From contig JBBKWG010000053.1 in NCBI GenBank assembly GCA_037968835.1, positions 1-8,351 on the forward strand: 8,351 nt of DNA, written 5' to 3'. Under the pieces are notes generated by a model. The model searched no databases and was not told the DNA's origin. It was given only the letters and a program-made list of their open reading frames with translations. This document shows, one piece after another, positions 1-6,222 of the stretch. This stretch comes from JBBKWG01 sp037968835 (GTDB taxonomy: Bacteria; Pseudomonadota; Alphaproteobacteria; Rhodobacterales; Rhodobacteraceae). Within the stretch, counting starts at the first letter, position 1; the number at the start of each line of letters is the position of its first letter. Both the position numbers and the translations under genes were made by a program.

Positions 1-506
1 AGATTTCCCGCCTGCCCGGAAATCCCGGCGACATATTCGAAGCGGTCGAAATAGGGTTCGAGTTCGTCATAGGTGACGCCCCAATCCTGAATCGTCATGT
101 CCTCGGGGATGATATCGGCCCCGAAATTTTTCTCTACATAGGTGCGCAGGACGAATTCGTTCTCCATCGGCCGCCAGGTATGGCCGTTCCAGTGGATGCC
201 CGCCCCACCGACGCCGTCGCCCGGCAGAAACGAGCCGAGTTGGCGATAGGGCCGCGCGGTTTCGTTCAGCCTGCGGCGGATCGTGATCGTGGAGTTGCGG
301 GGTTTTTGCATGAAACCATAGCGTACGCCGTATTTCAGCTCGTCGGCGACTTCCGGGTACTTGAAGTCCGGCACCGTGTCGCGGTCCGGGCCGCGTTCGA
401 GGGCAAGAATCTCCAACCCCTCATCGGCAAGCTCGATTCCCAGAATGGCCCCGGTCCAGCCGAGCCCGACAATCACAACATCCTTCTTCTGTGCTTCGCG
501 TGCCAT
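1..506 (-). CDS. GMC-family flavoprotein subunit of a gluconate 2-dehydrogenase-type complex (3' end outside window)
   Basis: Only the first 168 residues are in the window. The N-terminus is an FAD-binding Rossmann fold: the beta strand DVVIVGLGWTG carries GxGxxG at residues 14-19, and the acidic residue that binds the ADP ribose is E37 in ALERG. A second glycine-rich stretch at 96-108 (GDGVGGAGIHWNG) matches the flavin-contacting region of the gluconate/2-keto-gluconate/sorbitol dehydrogenase branch of GMC oxidoreductases. This subunit would oxidise a sugar or sugar acid in the periplasm and pass electrons to a c-type cytochrome, whose gene commonly follows and would lie beyond the left edge. 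It has no signal peptide of its own. In this family it is thought to be carried out by the Tat signal on subunit 3, encoded just upstream with a 3-nt gap, so the two are probably translationally coupled. The substrate cannot be told from this fragment. Confidence 0.9.
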   Translation of the reverse strand, partial: MAREAQKKDVVIVGLGWTGAILGIELADEGLEILALERGPDRDTVPDFKYPEVADELKYGVRYGFMQKPRNSTITIRRRLNETARPYRQLGSFLPGDGVGGAGIHWNGHTWRPMENEFVLRTYVEKNFGADIIPEDMTIQDWGVTYDELEPYFDRFEYVAGISGQAGN

Positions 507-509
507 CGG

Positions 510-1211
510 TCAGGCTCTTTCGCCAGAGATCGAGACGGGGCCGAGCCGGTACGCCACGTTGTCCCGCGACGGATCTGTCCATTCGAGGAAGTTCGCGCGG
601 GCACCCGGAAAGCCGATATAGACCCAGGCGGCCATGCCATGATTGCCGCCGTACATCGGATCGGCGAAGTAACCTTCCTTGGTGTTCTGCAGGAGCAGAT
701 CGAAGAAATCGCGCAATTCGGGCCGCAGACCGGTCTCGCCCTTTTCGAGCGCGATCAGGGCCGCCTCCTGCGTGCCGGCGTCGAGTTCCGCGAAGCCCTG
801 CCCGTGTTGGGCGGTGCACCAGCTATCGAATGCTTCGATCCCGCTGCGATAGACCTCGGCCGGGGTCAGCGGCGACTGATAGCCGAGCCTGGGGTCGGCA
901 TCGGGTTCATGCGGACCTTCCATGTACCAATCGGCGGCAACGCCGAAGTCGCCTGCCATCTGGCGGTCGATGAAGACCGGCACCCGCGCCTCGATCGCGC
1001 CGGGGCCATCGCCATCCGAGGGGATCAACCGGGCCGTTGCGGCCATGACGAAAGCCCATTCCGCCGGCGTGAAGAATTCCGGCGCGTATTGGTCAAGGGC
1101 AACCGGCTGTTCCTGTGCATGCATCGGGATCGCCAGCGTCGTCAACGCCGCTCCAGCCACCCCGCCTCGGAGAAACGTGCGTCGGTTTGCCTTGAGATCA
1201 CGGGTCCACAT
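510..1211 (-). CDS. Gluconate 2-dehydrogenase subunit 3 family protein, Tat-exported
   Basis: A complete 233-residue protein. A twin-arginine signal is clear: NRRTFLRG at residues 9-16, then a hydrophobic stretch (GVAGAALTTLAIP) and a likely cleavage site after MHA at 30-32. The mature part begins with a segment typical of the subunit 3 (gamma) family: FFTPAEWAFVMAATARLIPSD, split here as FFTPAEWAFV then MAATARLIPSD. It also holds the aromatic/glycine-rich YFADPMYGGNHGMAAWVYIG region, read as YFADPMYGG and NHGMAAWVYIG. Length and architecture fit the family. The subunit assembles with the flavoprotein encoded downstream and supplies the export signal for the complex. A strong Shine-Dalgarno (CCGGAGGAAT) just upstream supports the ATG at 1211. 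It is probably the first gene of the dehydrogenase operon, because the next gene upstream is broken and separated by about 150 nt. Confidence 0.9.
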   Translation of the reverse strand: MWTRDLKANRRTFLRGGVAGAALTTLAIPMHAQEQPVALDQYAPEFFTPAEWAFVMAATARLIPSDGDGPGAIEARVPVFIDRQMAGDFGVAADWYMEGPHEPDADPRLGYQSPLTPAEVYRSGIEAFDSWCTAQHGQGFAELDAGTQEAALIALEKGETGLRPELRDFFDLLLQNTKEGYFADPMYGGNHGMAAWVYIGFPGARANFLEWTDPSRDNVAYRLGPVSISGERA

Positions 1212-1329
1212 GGTCAGATTCCTCCGGCTGCTGAATGGGATGACAATGAGCCCGTAAGCCCGCGAACGTCATTGACAAGAGGTGATGCGGTCGCGTTGCA
1301 CTACACCTCCAGCCAGAGTTTGGATCGGG

Positions 1330-1351
1330 GCCGCGAGGAATTCTCCGCGGC
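1330..1351. repeat. Imperfect 22-nt palindrome upstream of the dehydrogenase operon
   Basis: The arms GCCGCG/CGCGGC enclose a GAATTC core, with one G-T pair and one mismatch in between. It lies about 120 nt upstream of the subunit 3 start and 14 nt beyond the stop of the broken membrane-protein gene. It could be an operator for the dehydrogenase operon or the remains of a hairpin after the broken gene. No T-run follows it on the minus strand, so an intrinsic terminator is unlikely. I know of no regulator with this site. Confidence 0.3.
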
Positions 1352-1364
1352 ACCACACATGCTT

Positions 1365-1761
1365 TCAATGTGCAAGTGCGGGGGTTGCACGCATCTGGTA
1401 AACAGCACCCAGAACGGCGCCGAATACGATATGCAACACCAGCGTCATGATCGGTGCCATGATGCCGAGATTCATTCCGAACAGGCCCGCGCCTGCCATT
1501 GGCATCACGATGATCATCATGCCAAGCCATGCCGCCGGGGATCTGAGCGTAGAGCAGGGCAAATCCGCCGCCCCAGGCAATTGTGCCGATCATGAAATGC
1601 ACGATCCATCCGACCACGACGGACGCTCCCATCATCACGCCGATCATGGCGGCAACATCCAGTTCGGGCATTAAGCCCATCATGCCTTTGACAACCATCA
1701 GAGCTGACAGCACGAGCGTCGCGACTAACCCGGCGACAAGGCCGGCTGAGATATTCTGCAT
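1365..1761 (-). pseudogene. Small polytopic membrane protein (DUF6789-like), frameshifted by an internal deletion
   Basis: The ATG at 1761 has a good Shine-Dalgarno (AAGGA, 8 nt spacing). The first frame gives hydrophobic helices (MQNISAGLVAGLVATLVLSA; MIGVMMGASVVVGWIVHFMI; GTIAWGGGFALLYAQIPG) and then turns into non-membrane sequence around 1536. The adjacent minus frame takes over immediately with AAWLGMMIIVMPMAGAGLF, followed by MNLGIMAPIMTLVLHIVFGA and VLGAVYQMRATPALAH, ending at a TGA at 1365. From memory, intact relatives have a continuous chain of four helices, with roughly 15-20 residues between the LLYAQIPG and AWLGMMI segments that are missing here. A deletion whose length is not a multiple of three would explain both the loss and the frame change. 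The family has no established function. It could instead be a sequencing error, but the missing residues argue against a simple one-base slip. Confidence 0.7.
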
Positions 1762-2004
1762 TTCCAAGTTCCTTTTCCAAGGGCCTGAGCCCGTTATCCC
1801 GTCGAATAGCTGGGAAAGGCCTGTGTCGATCCGGTCGTCATCGCTCGCAAGTGGTCCGTCACCATTCGCGCTTTCGGCGGCGAGTCGCGGCGGACCTTGC
1901 GTCCTGTGGCCATTGCCTGGGGCGCCGTGCCGGCCGCGCGGGCTCGTAGCCGAAGGTGACTTGCTGGCGAACGCGAGCGCGGATTGCCCGAGCCGGGATC
2001 GACG
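1762..2004. other. Intergenic stretch with no recognisable gene
   Basis: This is GC-rich sequence between the membrane-protein pseudogene and the 117-residue protein gene. I translated the minus strand and found no segment resembling a known family. It must hold the Shine-Dalgarno and probably the promoter of the broken gene, but no clear -35/-10 pair stands out. Long plus-strand openness here looks like the usual by-product of high GC. Confidence 0.4.
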
Positions 2005-2358
2005 TCACGAGGCGGCGAGTCCCAATGCCGCCACGCAGGCCTGTGCCAGGTCTCGGTTGGGGGCTTCTGAGCCCGGGACTGTCGCCCAGCCGGCTTCCAT
2101 CAGGGCAAATTGCTGCTTGAAGGAGGACGCCTCCTGGATCGTCGCAAGTTTAGCGACGCGGTTCGTGTCGGTTCGGGACAAGATGATGCACACGGGGAGC
2201 AGCGCTGCGGCCACGTTGTCAACGGACCTGGCGCTGGCCATCTTTTCCGCCTCACCGCCGGTCATCCAGCCGCCCCAGGAAAACCCTACAGCGCCAACGA
2301 AAACCGCGCCGATCAGGGCGCCAGAGATGCCGGGCTTCAGCCATTCGGGAATGTTCAT
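2005..2358 (-). CDS. Membrane-anchored hypothetical protein, 117 residues
   Basis: The start is the ATG at 2358, preceded by GGAGG at a good distance. An upstream extension of the same frame lacks such a site and has an unlikely composition. The protein begins MNIPEWLKPG, followed by one transmembrane helix at about residues 10-31 (GISGALIGAVFVGAVGFSW and on to GGW). A soluble domain of about 85 residues follows, with TGGEAEKMA, a VCIILSRTD segment, and the C-terminal motif LMEAGWATVPGSEAPNRDLA. Relatives with the same layout (helix, then a Cys-containing domain and MEAGWATMPG-type motif) are, as I recall, common small conserved proteins in Rhodobacteraceae without assigned function. The single helix and short N-terminus suggest an N-in membrane anchor with the domain in the periplasm. 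A PhaR-like palindrome lies 89 nt upstream of the start. Confidence 0.85.
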   Translation of the reverse strand: MNIPEWLKPGISGALIGAVFVGAVGFSWGGWMTGGEAEKMASARSVDNVAAALLPVCIILSRTDTNRVAKLATIQEASSFKQQFALMEAGWATVPGSEAPNRDLAQACVAALGLAAS

Positions 2359-2446
2359 TTCGGGTGCCTCCGTCAGTTTACGGTATGTGCGTCTGGCGCA
2401 ATCGCCGCCTTTCTTCTCGGGAAGGGGGCCACGGCACCAACGGGAA

Positions 2447-2465
2447 CTGCAATGCAGCATACAAC
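2447..2465. promoter_or_regulatory. PhaR-box-like palindrome (CTGC-N3-GCAG), second copy
   Basis: CTGCAATGCAG at 2447-2457 matches the CTGC-N3-GCAG pattern reported for PhaR binding in Rhodobacter. The match to the phasin operator at 5006 goes beyond the palindrome: CTGCAATGCAGCAT is identical, followed by ACAAC in both, with one T deleted here. The arms are shorter than in the phasin copy. In the same orientation the nearest gene is the 117-residue protein starting at 2358. A gene facing right is also possible, but that side is damaged. Function here is inference. Confidence 0.4.
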
Positions 2466-2570
2466 GCGCTTCGCAGGCGGACGTTGATCTGTGTTAGCCT
2501 CCGGCGGAAGATCTATTCCAATCAAAAGGAAGCGGAGCAGTGACAGCCGACGACCCGGGATCCGCTGGCG

Positions 2571-2811
2571 GCCATACGGAGTGGCAATGTTCGCGTACTC
2601 AAGGTTATTGCGCAGTGCCGCGAACCTGTCGGGTATGATCTTTTCCCACAACTCGACCATTTCCTTCCAGCGGTCGCGCACGTCAATGACGGCGGAAAGG
2701 CCATCCTCTTTGCCGTTCTCCGCAACGGCCGCCGACCGGCTATCGCGCCGCGCCCGCGTACAGACCTTGCTCGAGGTCGTTTGCGGTACGGAGCAAGAAG
2801 ATACCCAAAAC
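2571..2811 (-). pseudogene. Unidentified gene remnant, 5' truncated by the IS6-family element
   Basis: I do not recognise this gene. Two adjacent minus frames give protein-like sequence with coding-like GC at third positions. The first runs from the IS edge as LGIFLLRTANDLEQGLYAGA to a TAG at 2740. From about 2750 the neighbouring frame continues as RDSRSAAVAENGKEDGLSAV, then DVRDRWKEMVELWEKIIPDR and FAALRNNLEYANIATPYGRQ. Joined by one frameshift near 2745 they read as one continuous mostly helical protein segment. The 5' end is missing because the IS6-family terminal repeat starts at 2812, and the original 3' end is unclear. This is an inference from composition, and the true strand could be questioned. 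Confidence 0.35.
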
Positions 2812-2827
2812 GGGACTGTTGCGTTAA
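2812..2827 (+). repeat. IS6-family inverted repeat, C-terminal-side end
   Basis: This 16-nt end reads GGGACTGTTGCGTTAA inward. It differs from the other end at one position (T versus C at base 6). It marks the left boundary of the mobile wreck and cuts into the unidentified gene remnant. Confidence 0.75.
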
Positions 2828-2864
2828 TCTGCATGCCCAAGAATTCCGGAGATCGGCCTTGTGC

Positions 2865-2906
2865 TTATGCTGCCAAGCCAGAGAGACCATGGACGAAGCT
2901 GATCTT
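2865..2906 (-). pseudogene. C-terminal tip of an IS6-family transposase
   Basis: The minus strand encodes KISFVHGLSGLAA followed by TAA. IS6-family transposases typically finish with a similar (F)(V/I)H-x-LFGLAA tail, close to the terminal repeat, as here (stop at 2865, element edge at 2812). The upstream codons QNNQSGVRG do not look like the family, so the junction with the IS1380-type left end probably lies within about 2906-2918. With only 13 residues the assignment rests on its position inside the matching inverted repeat. Confidence 0.6.
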
Positions 2907-4230
2907 GCCCCGGACGCCTGATTGATTGTTTTGACCCGCATCCCCCAAGTAATCCGCTGATTTCACTGTCCTGACCGTAGTATTTTCCATATAAATCATG
3001 GTGTTGATGGCTGCGAAGGACCTGTCTCATGGATCACCCAGAGGGTGCGGGCTCGCAGCGGACAGGTCGGGTGAATTTCGACCCTCGTGTGCGGCTGGAA
3101 TTTCGTGGCACGCAGCTCAGTTCGGACGGTGGGCTCCTGGTGATGCGCGAGTTGGATGACGCGCTCGGGTTGTCGCAGCTTGCTTGGGGTGCGCTGCGCG
3201 ACATCCGCACTGGCAAGAACACCGTCCACCGGCTTGACGGGCTTTTCCGGCAATCGGTTTATGGACGGTTGGCGGGGTATGAAGATGTCAACGACGCCGA
3301 TCGGCTGGCCCTCGATCCGGTCATGCGTCAAGTCGTGGGCGGCCGGGCTGTTGGTGCGCAAACAGCCTCGGCAACGCAGATGGGGCGGTTTGAGACCGAG
3401 ACGCTGGCCCTGCCCGAGAACCGGGAAGCCCTGGCCGACCTGAACGGGCAATGGATCGACCGCTTCCATGATCGCAACGGGCTCAAATACATCGTGTTGG
3501 ACATGGACAGCTCCGTCAGCCCAACCCATGGCGAACAGGAGGGCGCAATCTGGAACGGACACTTCGACTGCACCTGCTATCATCCGAACTTCTTGTTCAA
3601 CCAGTTCGGCATGCTGGAACGCTGCGCCCTGCGCAATGGCAACGTCCACAGCGCTGACGGCTGGCGGGACGTCCTCGACCCGGTGATTGTCCGCTACGCT
3701 GGCCGCAACCTTGGGGGCCGCTTCTTCCGCACTGACGCCGCCTACGCGATCCCCGCGATCTATGCGCGGCTGGAGGAGGCAGGCTATTTTTACGCCATTC
3801 GGCTGCCTGCCAACAACGTCCTGCGGGAGAAGATCGCGCACCGGCTGAAACGGACTTTGGGGCGTCCGTCGCTGACCAAGGTCAAGCGGTTCTATGAGGA
3901 TTTCCAGTATCAGGCTGCGTCATGGGACAATCCGCGTCGTGTCATCGCCAAGATCCGGGTGAGTTGTTCCCCCGCGTGGGCTTCATCGTCACCAACCTGC
4001 CTATGGACCCGGATTGGGTGTTGCGTTTCTACAATCAGCGCGGCACCGCCGAGCAGCACATCAAGGAAGGCAAATACGCCTTCCGCTGGACACGGCTGTC
4101 ATGCAAGAAGTTCCGCGACAACGAGGTGCGGCTGCAACTGCACGCACTGGCCTACAACCTCGTTGCCTTCCTGCGCTGCATCGATCTGCCCGAGGCCATG
4201 GCCGACTGGTCGTTGACCAGCTTGCAGCTG
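2907..4230 (+). mobile_element. IS1380-family insertion sequence, right end missing
   Basis: The extent is set by neighbours: IS6 coding sequence ends near 2906 and resumes at 4231. About 110-120 nt of leader precede the transposase start at 3029, a usual distance for the left end of such elements. I cannot define the left terminal repeat with certainty; CCTGATTGATTG near 2917 is a candidate. The right end and the last part of the transposase are absent, so the element cannot move by itself. It most plausibly inserted into the IS6-family element and a later deletion took its 3' end together with the IS6 interior. Confidence 0.7.
3029..4230 (+). pseudogene. IS1380-family transposase, frameshifted and C-terminally truncated
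   Basis: The ATG at 3029 follows AAGGA at normal spacing and opens with the family N-terminus (GRVNFDPRVRLEF, then SSDGGLLVMRELDD). The DDE nuclease parts are visible: LDMDSS at 157-162, with D158/D160 as the first acid, FRTDAAYAIP with D236 as the second, and the EQHIKEGKYAF block after the frame break carrying the glutamate. The first frame is normal up to I309 (AKI, ending at 3955). Homology continues one frame over from PGELFPRVGFIVTNLP through ALAYNLVAFLRCI to WSLTSLQL at 4230. The family usually reads AKIEWHPGEL here, so 10 nt coding for EWH plus one base appear to be deleted. After 4230 the expected tail of about 50 residues is replaced by antisense IS6 sequence. The enzyme should be inactive. 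Confidence 0.9.
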
Positions 4231-4359
4231 GAGGCCACGCTCCGCCAGAAGGTCCGTTACATCTTGGTAGGACAGCGGGTAGCGCAAATACATCCCTACG
4301 GCGCACAGGATGACCACCGCAGGGAAGCGGTGGCGTTTGAACGGCTGTTTGCTTGACAT
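4231..4359 (-). pseudogene. N-terminal fragment of an IS6-family transposase
   Basis: Starting at the ATG at 4359, the minus strand encodes MSSKQPFKRHRFP, then AVVILCAVGMYLRYPLSYQD and VTDLLAERGL. This is the characteristic N-terminal helix-turn-helix region of IS6-family transposases (RHRFP...IL.AV..YLRYPLSY.D...LLAERG). Family similarity stops at residue 43, exactly where the IS1380 sequence on the other strand begins at 4230, giving a sharp junction. The start lies 57 nt inside the inverted repeat at 4416, a normal distance. The catalytic DDE domain is entirely absent. Confidence 0.85.
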
Positions 4360-4400
4360 GGAGAGGTCTTTTCGAAACCATAATCCCAAATTCTCTTCAG

Positions 4401-4416
4401 TTAACGCAACGGTCCC
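4401..4416 (-). repeat. IS6-family inverted repeat, N-terminal-side end
   Basis: Read from 4416 on the minus strand this end is GGGACCGTTGCGTTAA, matching the end at 2812 in 15 of 16 positions. It abuts the hairpin that follows the phasin gene, so the element landed or recombined immediately after that terminator. Confidence 0.75.
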
Positions 4417-4423
4417 AATACGA

Positions 4424-4454
4424 GAACGGCGGCTCTTGGGAGGGCCCGCCGTTC
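4424..4454 (-). terminator. Hairpin terminator after the phasin gene
   Basis: The arms GAACGGCGG and CCGCCGTTC form a perfect 9-bp GC-rich stem with a 13-nt loop, 30 nt after the phasin stop in the direction of transcription. The downstream tract on the minus strand is TCGTATT, not a clean T-run, and the IS6 end begins 7 nt beyond the stem, so part of the original tail may have been replaced. The position supports a terminator, but efficiency is uncertain. Confidence 0.55.
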
Positions 4455-4484
4455 GTTGTCTAGTCGACTCCAGAGCTTGAGGTC

Positions 4485-4946
4485 TCAGGCGGCTTTCTTA
4501 TCAGCGGAACCAGCCTTGTCGGCGGCGTCTTTAGCGCTCGCGGCAACCTTGTCTGTGACCTCTTTGGTATTCGCGGCGACCTTTTCGCTCAGATCCTTAC
4601 CGGCCTTGGAGGTAATTTCGGCCGTCTCGGTGCCGGCTTTATTGGTCAACTCGACCATGTCCTGAGCGGAGCACTTCAGGAGCTCCATCTGCTTCTGTGC
4701 GAAGTCGCTATAAGCCTTACCGTACTCCGCCGGTTCGTCGCGGACCTGGGTGACCTCGCGGAGGTTCGACAGGGCTTCTTTCGAAGTGTTGCTCATGATG
4801 TCGACTGACCGGGTTCCGGCCTCGACCATAAGCGCCGTCATGCGCTCGTTCATGCTGGCCCAGGTATTGAATATGTCCTGGCCGCCCCGCGGGTTGAACA
4901 GGCTCTGGATGTCGTTGTCGGCGGATTTCGTGTTCTGCTTGGTCAT
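4485..4946 (-). CDS. Phasin family protein (polyhydroxyalkanoate granule-associated)
   Basis: A 153-residue protein starting at the ATG at 4946 behind AAGGGAGAT. An in-frame extension to 5273 exists, but it crosses the operator and core promoter and has no comparable ribosome site. There is no signal peptide. Residues 22-110 (QDIFNTWASMNERMTALMVE, AGTRSVDIMSNTSKEAL, YSDFAQKQMELLKCSAQDMV) are amphipathic and helical with the QKQMELL...AQDMVEL pattern of phasins. Residues 105-153 form an Ala/Lys-rich tail of repeated K-V-A-A-x-(T/A)-K-(E/D) units, as in phasins with a coiled-coil or histone-like C-terminus. Phasins coat PHB granules in the cytoplasm and control their size and number. The PhaR-type operator in the promoter supports the assignment independently. 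A stress-type protein with similar helices is the alternative. Confidence 0.85.
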   Translation of the reverse strand: MTKQNTKSADNDIQSLFNPRGGQDIFNTWASMNERMTALMVEAGTRSVDIMSNTSKEALSNLREVTQVRDEPAEYGKAYSDFAQKQMELLKCSAQDMVELTNKAGTETAEITSKAGKDLSEKVAANTKEVTDKVAASAKDAADKAGSADKKAA

Positions 4947-4993
4947 GTCGTATCTCCCTTCTGGAGTGTTGGGTGTATCGTGCGTGCTGTTGT

Positions 4994-5025
4994 TATGTAG
5001 GTAATGCTGCAATGCAGCATTACAA
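4994..5025 (-). promoter_or_regulatory. Phasin promoter with an embedded PhaR-type operator
   Basis: Positions 5001-5023 are a perfect palindrome with 11-bp arms around one central base (GTAATGCTGCA / TGCAGCATTAC). It contains CTGC-N3-GCAG, the motif described for PhaR in Rhodobacter. On the minus strand a -35-like TTGTAA (5020-5025) and -10-like TACCTA (4998-5003, 16-nt spacer) or TACATA (4994-4999, 20-nt spacer) bracket the palindrome, so bound repressor would block RNA polymerase. It lies about 55 nt upstream of the phasin start. In the known scheme PhaR leaves the operator when it binds nascent PHB, inducing phasin. The phaR gene itself is not in the window. Confidence 0.7.
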
Positions 5026-5347
5026 CCACTAATTGCCGTATAGTTCACATATTCGGGGATGTTCAGGGCTGGTTGGTAAAGCTGCCCCCGAACTGACCGA
5101 ACAGCGTTTACCTTATCCCCACGCGCCGCCTCCCGAACCGACGAGCCACCCGGCGATGTATCCTGCCAAGCGGTCTCGAAGTTATCGGCGCATTTGCGCG
5201 GGCACGATGCGATCCTCATGGCCACGATGAATCGACTTGTGGCAATTGGCGTCATTATTTGCCGTTTGCACATTTTCGGCTGCCTTGTAGTGGGTAATCG
5301 CCGCGACTTTCTGCAATCCTGCCGTATCCCAACAATGAGCTGTTCGG
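5026..5347. other. Gene-poor gap between the phasin promoter and the PRC-barrel genes
   Basis: I see no convincing gene on either strand. The minus strand is open in places, but the translations (for example SPGGSSVREAARGDKVNAVR) match nothing I know. A weak hairpin (CGGTC/GACCG, 5 bp) overlaps the end of the PRC-barrel gene at 5348 and is too small to call a terminator. Decayed coding sequence cannot be excluded. Confidence 0.35.
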
Positions 5348-6154
5348 TCAGAACGACCGATCGCTTTTCGGCGGTTCGCCATAATGTTCGTGGAATTGTA
5401 TCTCATATGCGCGATCGACCGTTGTGGATGGGTCGTATGCGGGGCTGTCCCTGACCTTTTCACGATCGACATCGAGATGGACCAGGCGCTCCGTCCAATC
5501 AATCTCGCGGACAGAGCGGGGCGAAATCACGACCTTTTCCCCTGGCCACCAGTTCTTCGTATCGACGACAAGGTAACGGACGCTCCAATCGACGTCGTCG
5601 ACGAGAAAGTCCTCCACATGACCGATCTCGCCGTCGCTGGCATGGATATGGTACCCAATGACCGCTTCGGTGCTGCGAAGGTGCGGATCGTCATCGCTAC
5701 GCTGAACATCGGCAACGCTCTCCTCGCGCTGCGTTGATTGCGGCGATAGTGACGCCGCCATGGTGCCTCCGGCATAGCCGACGCCGCCCGCGTAAAGGCC
5801 GCCACCCCAAGACGGATAGTAAGGGCCGCTGGCCCAATACGGACTCCAGCCATAGTAGTCGTAGACGTTAGTCTCCATCTGCCGCGAAACTGGCCGCTCG
5901 GAGTCGATATCCGGACTATGCTTGACCTGCTCCATGGTCAACCTGACCGAAAATTCCTGTCGCTTTGGATCGGGGTGGCCCAGGACAGAGGAGGGCAGAA
6001 GGACTTTGCGACCGGAGAGCCAATTACCGGTATCGACGACCAACCAACGAACCGACCAGCCGGCGTCGTCAAACAGAAAGTCGCTGATAGTGCCAAGCCG
6101 ACCGTCGCTTGCCGCTATGGCGTAGCCATTGATCGCTGATGCGTTCGTCAACAT
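5348..6154 (-). CDS. Double PRC-barrel domain protein
   Basis: A 268-residue protein starting at the ATG at 6154 behind AGGAG. It has no signal peptide or membrane helix. Two PRC-barrel domains are evident, at about residues 8-82 and 165-240. They align with each other: GYAIAASDGRLGTISDFLFD with GYHIHASDGEIGHVEDFLVD, then WSVRWLVVDTGNWLSGRKVL with WSVRYLVVDTKNWWPGEKVV. The domain has been duplicated inside the gene. The linker (about 95-135) is rich in Tyr, Gly, Trp and Pro (NVYDYYGWSPYWASGPYYPS). PRC barrels are small beta folds found in photosynthetic reaction centre H subunits, RimM and many stress-associated soluble proteins. The specific role of two-domain proteins like this is not established. 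The exported PRC-barrel gene lies 68 nt upstream on the same strand, so they are probably co-transcribed. Confidence 0.88.
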   Translation of the reverse strand: MLTNASAINGYAIAASDGRLGTISDFLFDDAGWSVRWLVVDTGNWLSGRKVLLPSSVLGHPDPKRQEFSVRLTMEQVKHSPDIDSERPVSRQMETNVYDYYGWSPYWASGPYYPSWGGGLYAGGVGYAGGTMAASLSPQSTQREESVADVQRSDDDPHLRSTEAVIGYHIHASDGEIGHVEDFLVDDVDWSVRYLVVDTKNWWPGEKVVISPRSVREIDWTERLVHLDVDREKVRDSPAYDPSTTVDRAYEIQFHEHYGEPPKSDRSF

Positions 6155-6222
6155 TGTGAGCTCCTCTTGCGTTCACATGCCCCGTCGAGTGACGGCGCCA
6201 AAAAAGTGAGTAAACCGTTGGG

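Larger units (their letters stand above)
2812..4416 (-). mobile_element. IS6-family element remnant, interior replaced by a partial IS1380-family element
   Basis: The two ends are inverted repeats: GGGACTGTTGCGTTAA reading inward at 2812-2827 and GGGACCGTTGCGTTAA on the opposite strand at 4401-4416, 15 of 16 identical. The sequence resembles the GG-CTGTTGC ends of the IS6 family. Just inside the right end is the transposase N-terminus, and just inside the left end is its C-terminus, so the element reads on the minus strand. Everything between residue 43 and roughly the last 13 residues of its transposase is gone, and an IS1380-family fragment occupies the space. The flanks CCCAAAAC (2804-2811) and AATACGAG (4417-4424) are not the direct repeat expected of a fresh insertion, so rearrangement after or during transposition is likely. 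Confidence 0.8.

Noticed and set aside
180..1595. Plus-strand open frame of 471 codons
   Set aside because: It is antisense to the two dehydrogenase genes and the membrane-protein pseudogene, whose products have clear motifs. The translation is Arg/Gly-rich with no recognisable domain.
1583..2497. Plus-strand open frame of 304 codons
   Set aside because: It lies antisense to the 117-residue protein, has Ser/Pro/Arg-rich low-information sequence and no good start signal.
2996..3841. Minus-strand open frame of 281 codons
   Set aside because: It is the exact antisense of the IS1380 transposase, which has clear family motifs on the plus strand.
4947..5273. N-terminal extension of the phasin reading frame
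   Set aside because: It would run through the palindromic operator and promoter. The ATG at 4946 has the ribosome site and gives a normal phasin.
6165..6215. Small hairpin between the two PRC-barrel genes
   Set aside because: The stem is only about 5 bp (CCGTC/GACGG) and no T-run follows on the minus strand, so it is unlikely to separate the two genes.
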